11,882 nucleotides of DNA, from the NCBI GenBank assembly GCA_049515175.1, contig JBEKUI010000135.1:1-11882 (forward strand), in the 5' to 3' direction. This stretch comes from JACQNR01 sp049515175. GTDB taxonomy: Bacteria > Acidobacteriota > Terriglobia > UBA7540. The notes below the pieces were generated by a model. That model had not been told where the DNA came from. It saw only the letters and a program-made list of their open reading frames with translations, and did not search any database. The position numbers and the translations under genes are program-made. Within the stretch, counting starts at the first letter, position 1, and each line of letters starts with the position of its first letter. Positions 6,237-11,882 of this stretch are shown here, piece by piece.

Positions 6237-6350
6237 AGATTTAACTTCGGCGATCTGGCGGGGTGGATACTCCGCGGACCCTGAAGTCACCCGAAGAGAA
6301 CTTAAGCCCTCGCGCAGTCCCAATTGTCGCCCATCTGAGGAGGAATTCTT

Positions 6351-7502
6351 ATGCGTCATCAAAAGTTGTGTCTGCCCGTCACCCTCGCGGGCGTGCTGGC
6401 AGCCGTGGGCGCCTTCATCGCTTGCACGCAGAAGCCCGGACCCGCTCCGGCCGTTGCTACGCCCGCCGCGAAGCCGATTGGGACGGTGATTCAGATTGTG
6501 GCGCCGCTGGGTCTGCCGCCCGTTCCCATTCCGGCCGACAATCCTCCCACGGCGGAAACCGTGGCCCTGGGCCGCAGGCTGTATTACGACACGGCCCTTT
6601 CCGTGGACAACACTCTGTCATGCGGAACCTGCCATGATCCCAAGTTCGGTTTCGGCGATGGAGAGCAGTTTTCAGACGGGGTCCACAAGCAGAAGGGCAA
6701 CCGCAACTCATCGACAGTCTTCAATTCCGCTTACTACACCTTGCAGTTCTGGGACGGGCGCGCGCCGAGCCTCGAGAAGCAGGCGGAAGGGCCGGTGCAG
6801 AATCCGGTGGAGATGGGTCACACCCTCGCCGGTGTGGAGCAGAGGCTGATGGCGGACCCGTCCTATAAGGCGGAATTCAAGAAAGCCTTTGGCTCCGACG
6901 TCATCACCTACGAGATGGTGGAGAAGTGCATCGCCTCCTTTGAGCGCACGGTCGTGAGCGGCAACTCGCCCTTTGACCGCTACATGTACGGCGGCGACAA
7001 GAAGGCCTTGAGCGCGTCCGCGAAGCGAGGCCTGGAAGTCTTCCGCAATCCCAAGAAAGGGAATTGCGCGGTCTGTCACACGATTGACGAGAAGTACGCC
7101 CTCTTCACCGACAACAAATTCCACAATCTGGGCGTCGGCGTGAAGCTCAACATCAACGGCGAAACCGAGCTGACCGACCTGGGCAGGTTCAAAATCACCA
7201 ACGTCGAGAGCGACAAGGGAGCTTTCAAAACGCCTTCGCTCCGCAACCTGACTCTCACGGCGCCTTACATGCACGACGGAAGCCACAAGAATCTGAAGGA
7301 GGTCATCGACTTCTACGTCGGCGGAGGCAATTCGAATCCTTACCGCGACAAGGAGATTCATCCGCTGGATTTCCTGACGGGCAAGGAACTGGCCGACTTG
7401 CAGGAGTTCATGAAGTCGCTGACAGGTGAAATTCCGCCCAACGTCGGGCCACCCACGACGCAGCAGACTCAGAACCTCAGCCTGCTCCGCGGACCGCAAT
7501 AG
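6351..7502 (+). CDS. Di-haem cytochrome c peroxidase / MauG-family protein
   Basis: The 383-residue precursor begins with a hydrophobic signal ending in FIAC; C25 may be lipidated (Phe at -3 is less usual), so it is a periplasmic, probably membrane-tethered protein. There are two c-type haem sites, CGTCH at 91-95 and CAVCH at 239-243. FWDGRA (133-138) and the Glu in NPVEM (E154) match the conserved peroxidatic haem pocket. M308 in APYMHDG is the expected axial ligand of the high-potential haem, which favours a true peroxidase over MauG, where that ligand is Tyr. It would reduce H2O2 using electrons from small cytochromes or the quinol chain. A very strong ribosome site (AGGAGG, 6338-6343, 7 bases before ATG) fixes the start. 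The convergent molybdoenzyme gene ends 12 bases away. Confidence 0.93.
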   Translation: MRHQKLCLPVTLAGVLAAVGAFIACTQKPGPAPAVATPAAKPIGTVIQIVAPLGLPPVPIPADNPPTAETVALGRRLYYDTALSVDNTLSCGTCHDPKFGFGDGEQFSDGVHKQKGNRNSSTVFNSAYYTLQFWDGRAPSLEKQAEGPVQNPVEMGHTLAGVEQRLMADPSYKAEFKKAFGSDVITYEMVEKCIASFERTVVSGNSPFDRYMYGGDKKALSASAKRGLEVFRNPKKGNCAVCHTIDEKYALFTDNKFHNLGVGVKLNINGETELTDLGRFKITNVESDKGAFKTPSLRNLTLTAPYMHDGSHKNLKEVIDFYVGGGNSNPYRDKEIHPLDFLTGKELADLQEFMKSLTGEIPPNVGPPTTQQTQNLSLLRGPQ

Positions 7503-7514
7503 GCCGGACTGTCC

Positions 7515-9671
7515 TCAGACCTTTGGAAGCGTGTTGCCGCGGGGGAGCAGAGGCAGTGATCTCAGGCGGACGCCGGTGGCGTCGAAGATGGCGTTGCCGA
7601 TGGCGGGAGCGAGAGCCAGCAGGGGCGTCTCGCCGGCGCCGGAAGAAGGCAGGTCTTTGCGGTCCACAAGGACCACTTCGATGGGCGGAACATCGCTGAA
7701 ACGTGGAACGCGATAAGCGGCGAAGTGATTGTTCAGGATGCGGCCGTTCTCAAAATCGATGGCCTCAAACAACGCGCCGCCCAGCCCCATGACGAGGGCG
7801 CCGGCGATCTGGTTCCTGAGGCCGTCGGGATTGACGACCGCGCCGCAGTCGAAGGCCGTCACGACGCGTACAATCTTCACGCTGCCGGTCGAGCGATCGG
7901 CCCCAACCTCGACGCAGGTCGCCACGTAGCCGGCCTTCTCGATCCCTCCAGCGATGCCGAAGCCCTGGCCCGGCGAGTTCCTCATGCGATCCCAGCCAAA
8001 GGTTTTCGCCGCGGCTTCAAAGACTCCGCGCAAACGCTCGTCCTTCAGATTTTTCCGACGAAATTCCAGGGGCTCGATCTTCGCCGCGCGCGCCAGTTCG
8101 TCCATGTGCGATTCGCGCGCGAAAAAGTTGGCCGTGGCGGCGAGCGCCCGGTACGATCCCTGGCGCAGGGGCGAATCGACAGGGTGAAACACGATGCGCT
8201 GGTTCGCAACGTCGTAAGGCGTGCGAATGGCGGCCCCACCCGAGTTGTAGTTGTGAAATTCCCACGCGGTGAGCGTGCCGTCGGCCTGCGCGCCGCTGCG
8301 CACCTCGATCACGCCCGCCGGCCGGAAGTAGGCCCAGGTGAATTCCTCCTCCCGGGTCCATACCACTTTGACAGGATGGCCCGCGGCCTTGGCCAGGCGC
8401 GCCGCCTCGATGGCCGCATCGCCGGTATGCTTTCCGCCGAAGCCCGCGCCCGTGTCGGGAACAATAACGCGCACTTGGTCCGGCTCAAGTCGGAACGCTT
8501 CCAGCAACTCGTCGCGTACTCCGAAGGGGCGCTGCGTGCCTGTCCAAACCGTGAGCTTGCCGTCTTTCCATTCCGCCACAGCGGCGCGCGGCTCCAGCGG
8601 CGCGTGGGCGATATACTCGACCGTGTATGCCGCCTCCAATCGTTGGCTGGCGGAAGCGAGCGCGCTTTCGACCGAGCCGACTTCGTGGTGATCTTCACTC
8701 TCCCGCGCGTTCTTTTTCAGGTATGCAAAGAGTTCGGCGCGGGAAATCTGCGGGACCGCCTTCCATTCCGCTTTGAGGGCGGCAAGGGCGCGAATGGAGT
8801 CTCCCTCGCTCGCTGCCGCCACTCCCACGAAGTTGCCGTCGCGAACGACGATCACGCCCGGCATCGCCCGCGCCGCACTCTCATCCAGTGAGGCGAGCGT
8901 CGCCCCGAACGAAGGCGGGCGCAGCACTTTGCCACGCAGCATGCCCTCCCGCTTGACATCGGTGGTGAAGCGATGCCTCCCGGTGACAAAATTCGCGCCG
9001 TCGACCTTGGGCCACGGCTTGCCCGCAACTTTCCACTCTGTGGCGGGTGTGGAGGGAAAGTCTTCGACCACGGCCTTGGCGAGAGCCTGTCCCCGCGCCA
9101 ATTGTTTGAATTCCATGCTCCGGCCGCTTGCCGGGTCAGCAACCTTCCCATCCGCGGCGAGGAGTCTCGTCGGCTCGACATTCCACTGCTGGGCGGCAAG
9201 CTGGACCAGCAAGTTTCGAGCCGCGGCGGCGGCACGACGGAGCAGCGGAGCCATGTACGGCGTCGTGCGGCTGCCGAAAGTGCCCATATCGTATGGCGTC
9301 AAATCCGTGTCGCCCATCAGCAGTCGAACCGTGGCGGCGGGAACATGCAACTCTTCCGCTACCGCTTGGGTGAGCGACGTCCGGATGTTCTGGCCGACTT
9401 CCGCTTTTCCCGTAAATGCCGTGACTGTCCCGTCCTCGCCGACGTGCAGCCAGGCGGCAAGCTCTTTGGGTTGCGGGTCGTGAGACGCGCGACGGGCTCC
9501 GCCGGATTCCTGCGCAGTGGCCTCTCCAGGGCGGAACAGGAAGATCGCCACGCCTCCGCCGAGGAGGCGGAAGAACTCCCGGCGCTCCAGCTCGAAGTGA
9601 TACGGGAGCGGGCCGACCAGCTTGTAGCGTTCCGGCTCGAGGACGAAATCGTCGATGGGCTTCGATTTCAT
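7515..9671 (-). CDS. Molybdopterin-binding subunit of an isoquinoline 1-oxidoreductase/aldehyde dehydrogenase-type molybdenum hydroxylase
   Basis: The 718-residue protein belongs to the xanthine oxidase superfamily, IorB-like branch, which hydroxylates N-heterocycles or oxidises aldehydes using Mo-molybdopterin cytosine dinucleotide. Residues 29-54 contain ERREFFRLL followed by a hydrophobic stretch, a twin-arginine signal with an unusually long n-region, so the folded complex is likely exported. GAGFGGK (408-414) and RQGSYRA (503-509) match cofactor-binding segments. E681 in GAGET near the C-terminus is the expected catalytic glutamate. The start ATG overlaps the stop of the 2Fe-2S gene as ATGA, showing translational coupling; the frame up to 9746 is not needed. 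The substrate cannot be deduced. No FAD subunit is encoded here, as is usual for IorAB-type enzymes, which pass electrons to cytochromes. Confidence 0.92.
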   Translation of the reverse strand: MKSKPIDDFVLEPERYKLVGPLPYHFELERREFFRLLGGGVAIFLFRPGEATAQESGGARRASHDPQPKELAAWLHVGEDGTVTAFTGKAEVGQNIRTSLTQAVAEELHVPAATVRLLMGDTDLTPYDMGTFGSRTTPYMAPLLRRAAAAARNLLVQLAAQQWNVEPTRLLAADGKVADPASGRSMEFKQLARGQALAKAVVEDFPSTPATEWKVAGKPWPKVDGANFVTGRHRFTTDVKREGMLRGKVLRPPSFGATLASLDESAARAMPGVIVVRDGNFVGVAAASEGDSIRALAALKAEWKAVPQISRAELFAYLKKNARESEDHHEVGSVESALASASQRLEAAYTVEYIAHAPLEPRAAVAEWKDGKLTVWTGTQRPFGVRDELLEAFRLEPDQVRVIVPDTGAGFGGKHTGDAAIEAARLAKAAGHPVKVVWTREEEFTWAYFRPAGVIEVRSGAQADGTLTAWEFHNYNSGGAAIRTPYDVANQRIVFHPVDSPLRQGSYRALAATANFFARESHMDELARAAKIEPLEFRRKNLKDERLRGVFEAAAKTFGWDRMRNSPGQGFGIAGGIEKAGYVATCVEVGADRSTGSVKIVRVVTAFDCGAVVNPDGLRNQIAGALVMGLGGALFEAIDFENGRILNNHFAAYRVPRFSDVPPIEVVLVDRKDLPSSGAGETPLLALAPAIGNAIFDATGVRLRSLPLLPRGNTLPKV

Positions 9672-10147
9672 GGGCGAGCTTTCTTCATTAGTTCCGCGGC
9701 ACGCCGCACGGCGGCTACAATCCGCGGGTACGCGCCACAGCGGCACACGTTACCTTCCATGAAGTGCACAATGTCTTCTTCGCTGGGATCGGGCTTGGCG
9801 CGAAGCAGCGCCACCCCGCTCATGATCATGCCCGGCGTGCAATAGCCGCACTGCAGGGCTTCGGCGTCGAGGAAGGCTTGCTGGACGGGGTGTAGCTGGC
9901 CGCTCGATGCAAGACCTTCGATGGTGGTGATCTCTTTTTTCTCGGCTGCCCGGACGGGTGTGAGGCAGGAGCGGCGCGGCTGGCCATCGATCAGCACCGT
10001 GCAGGCGCCGCATTGGCCTTCCCCGCAGCCGTACTTGGTCCCCGTCAGGTCGAGTTGATCGCGCAGGACTTCCAGGAGAGGTGTGTCAGCATCCGCGTCG
10101 ATGGCGCAGGACTTTCCATTTACGCGAAGTTGGGAGACCTTCGCCAT
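9668..10147 (-). CDS. 2Fe-2S subunit of molybdenum hydroxylase (IorA/CoxS-like)
   Basis: The 159-residue protein is full length for the family. The N-terminal plant-ferredoxin-like domain carries cysteines C41, C46, C49 and C61 (CGEGQCGAC plus a later Cys). The C-terminal four-helix domain carries C100, C103, C135 and C137 (CGYC and CRC). Together they bind the two 2Fe-2S clusters that carry electrons away from the molybdenum site. It has no signal peptide and is probably co-exported with the Tat-signal-bearing large subunit encoded next (4-base overlap). A TATAAT box only 8 bases before the ATG may make the message leaderless, although TGAGGT also lies just before the start. Confidence 0.95.
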   Translation of the reverse strand: MAKVSQLRVNGKSCAIDADADTPLLEVLRDQLDLTGTKYGCGEGQCGACTVLIDGQPRRSCLTPVRAAEKKEITTIEGLASSGQLHPVQQAFLDAEALQCGYCTPGMIMSGVALLRAKPDPSEEDIVHFMEGNVCRCGAYPRIVAAVRRAAELMKKARP

Positions 10148-10155
10148 GACCTCAG

Positions 10156-10161
10156 ATTATA
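10156..10161 (-). promoter_or_regulatory. TATAAT -10 box close to the 2Fe-2S subunit start
   Basis: A perfect TATAAT on the minus strand lies 8 bases before the ATG at 10147, inside the palindrome GATTATAATC. A normal start point about 7 bases downstream would fall on the ATG itself. The -35 position reads GGCTGG, a poor match. Confidence 0.4.
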
Positions 10162-10210
10162 ACCCCAGCCGTCCGACCCCAGCCCGATTTCGAGAATCTC
10201 TCTGTCTAGG

Positions 10211-10244
10211 AAAAAGAAGCCCGACGAAAACGCCGGGCTCTTCT
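10211..10244 (-). terminator. Rho-independent terminator of the superoxide dismutase gene
   Basis: Read on the minus strand, GCCCGGCG and CGTCGGGC pair over 8 positions (one G-U) around a TTTT loop (10219-10238). The stem is extended by AGAA/TTCT and followed by TTTTT (10215-10211). It lies about 50 bases past the sod stop codon and separates this gene from the molybdenum hydroxylase operon. Confidence 0.85.
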
Positions 10245-10291
10245 CCCAGAAATTCAGGACTGGATCGATTTCACCCCAGCGCCACGGGGGT

Positions 10292-10900
<609 letters not shown>

Positions 10901-10945
10901 GGTTCCTCCAGTAGTCAGAAATTCATTCAGGACGCTGCGCCGGCG

Positions 10946-10975
10946 GCGCTTCCCGGCTGGCCGGGAGAAGGGCGC
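10946..10975 (-). other. Hairpin upstream of the superoxide dismutase gene
   Basis: TCCCGG/CCGGGA pairs around a 4-base loop (10951-10966) and is extended with bulges by GCGC arms. It sits about 46 bases before the sod start, possibly in its leader. The remainder of the 287-bp gap (10901-11187) shows a small hairpin at 11059-11072 (CCTTG/CAAGG) and an octamer array, but no gene and no promoter I would defend. Confidence 0.4.
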
Positions 10976-11152
10976 ACGGCCGCATGTCCAACTCTTCCAG
11001 TGTCGTTGTTGCCTCAGCCCGTGTTAGCAATGGGAACTTCAGGTTAACCCAGTCGCAACCTTGGAAGCAAGGGGCGCCTGCGGGCGAATCGGCCCCACTT
11101 CTCAAGATGCACTGGAGAGCGATTTGGTTACGGACGCTTGGATTTAATGGCC

Positions 11153-11181
11153 CACTGACTCACTGAATCACTGATTCACTG
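11153..11181. repeat. Octanucleotide tandem array, 3.6 units
   Basis: Units CACTGACT, CACTGAAT, CACTGATT and a partial CACTG, ending 6 bases before the stop codon of the TPR gene. Its period is 8, unlike the 7-bp arrays elsewhere in the window. Confidence 0.85.
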
Positions 11182-11187
11182 CCCCGC

Positions 11188-11882
11188 TCACTTGATCTTG
11201 GCGTATTCGGCCTTCGCCTGCTGGTAGATGGGGATATCGGGGTCGGCGTCTTTCCACAAGGCGAGGAAATCCTGATAGGACTTTCGGGCTTTGGCGGTAT
11301 CGCCGCTGAGCGCCGCGGCGCGCGCCAAGCCCAGGTGGGAAAGTGCATAGAGCGATGAAACCGCGTCAACGCCCCGGTGGTCGAGGATATTCTGAAACTC
11401 CGAGGTGGCTTCCTTGCCCTGCTTGGCGCGCAGATACGCCTGACCCCGGAGGTAATTGGGCCAGAAGCCGCTTCCGGCCGGGATGCCGCCCAACTCATAC
11501 GGAGCGGCGGCCTGAAGGAGTTCGATGGCCTTGGCCGGATTGTTCTTGTTGATTTCGAGCGCGGCGCGCGCGGCAGGCAACCAGACAGCCTTTACCAAGG
11601 TATCGGTCGGATAGCGTTTTTCGACCTCAACCAGAAGCGGCTGGGCACCGGAGGCATCCCCCGCGAGGGCCAGGGCCAGGGCGGCAGTCTGGAGGACCGG
11701 ACCGCTACGCGCCAGCTTCAGCCCCGCTCCCGCCTCAGCGCCGGCTTGCGCGACATTTCCAAAGACTGCCTCCAGCAGGGCGTGGTCGGTGCGGACCACA
11801 GCCGCGCTCTCATTCAAGTTGTGCTGCTGCGCCAGGGTGATGGCACGGCTTTTCAATTCGCGAGCTTCCTTCAGCTTGCCGG
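11188..11882 (-). CDS. C-terminal part of a TPR-repeat protein, probably a Ser/Thr kinase-TPR fusion
   Basis: The frame is open to the window edge, so only the last 231 residues are seen. They are alanine-rich helical pairs typical of tetratricopeptide repeats, including AKAIELLQAAAPYELG, YLRGQAYLRAKQGKEA and LGLARAAALSGDTAKARKSY. The tail, with LWKDADPDIPI followed by AKAEYAKIK, is to my recollection typical of Acidobacteria proteins that join an N-terminal eukaryote-like Ser/Thr kinase, or a winged-helix domain, to a long TPR array. Such proteins act in signalling through protein contacts. The kinase part is not in the window, so the fusion is inference. An in-frame TTG at 11856 is not a credible start. 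Confidence 0.75.
   Translation of the reverse strand, partial: GKLKEARELKSRAITLAQQHNLNESAAVVRTDHALLEAVFGNVAQAGAEAGAGLKLARSGPVLQTAALALALAGDASGAQPLLVEVEKRYPTDTLVKAVWLPAARAALEINKNNPAKAIELLQAAAPYELGGIPAGSGFWPNYLRGQAYLRAKQGKEATSEFQNILDHRGVDAVSSLYALSHLGLARAAALSGDTAKARKSYQDFLALWKDADPDIPIYQQAKAEYAKIK

Noticed and set aside
7725..8891. 388-residue plus-strand frame opposite the molybdoenzyme gene
   Set aside because: The minus-strand gene in the same place has clear family motifs; this is its antisense shadow.
9672..9746. Extra 25 residues at the start of the molybdopterin subunit
   Set aside because: They lie inside the 2Fe-2S gene, and the ATGA overlap is the normal arrangement for coupled subunits.
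10923..11166. Small frames of about 60 residues on both strands upstream of the superoxide dismutase gene
   Set aside because: No ribosome site, no recognisable composition, and the frames overlap each other antisense.

Overview
The window is GC-rich bacterial DNA and most likely comes from an Acidobacteriota genome. The pointers are the C-terminal tail of the last gene, which resembles Acidobacteria kinase/TPR proteins; an isoquinoline-oxidoreductase-type molybdoenzyme; a ureide-permease-like transporter; and many short tandem repeats scattered between and inside genes. This placement rests on recalled family features, not on a search.

Layout from left to right: (1) the 3' end of a ligand-gated potassium channel (pore filter plus RCK domains), followed by a gene-free 299-bp gap with a strong two-hairpin structure; (2) a membrane-anchored M23 peptidase that probably starts at TTG; (3) on the minus strand, a ten-helix ureide/sugar-type permease followed by an exported nucleoside hydrolase, a likely nucleoside-scavenging operon; (4) divergent from it, queG (epoxyqueuosine reductase, the last step of queuosine synthesis), carrying two long in-frame insertions made of tandem heptanucleotide arrays and palindromes; (5) a di-haem cytochrome c peroxidase/MauG-family lipoprotein; (6) convergent to it, a two-gene molybdenum hydroxylase operon (2Fe-2S subunit, then a Tat-exported molybdopterin subunit) with a 4-base ATGA overlap; (7) a Mn-type superoxide dismutase with a rho-independent terminator; (8) the 3' end of a TPR protein, probably the tail of a Ser/Thr kinase fusion, cut by the window edge.

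The most unusual feature is the repeat content. Seven arrays with a strict 7-bp period, each 4 to 5 units long and each with a different unit, lie at 3622-3652 and within 5062-5933. Six of them are inside the queG reading frame without breaking it. An eighth array (11153-11181) has an 8-bp period. Because 7 is not a multiple of 3, any gain or loss of one unit in queG would shift the frame, so the gene could be phase-variable, or it may simply tolerate a repeat-built linker. No RNA gene, CRISPR array, transposase or phage gene was seen.
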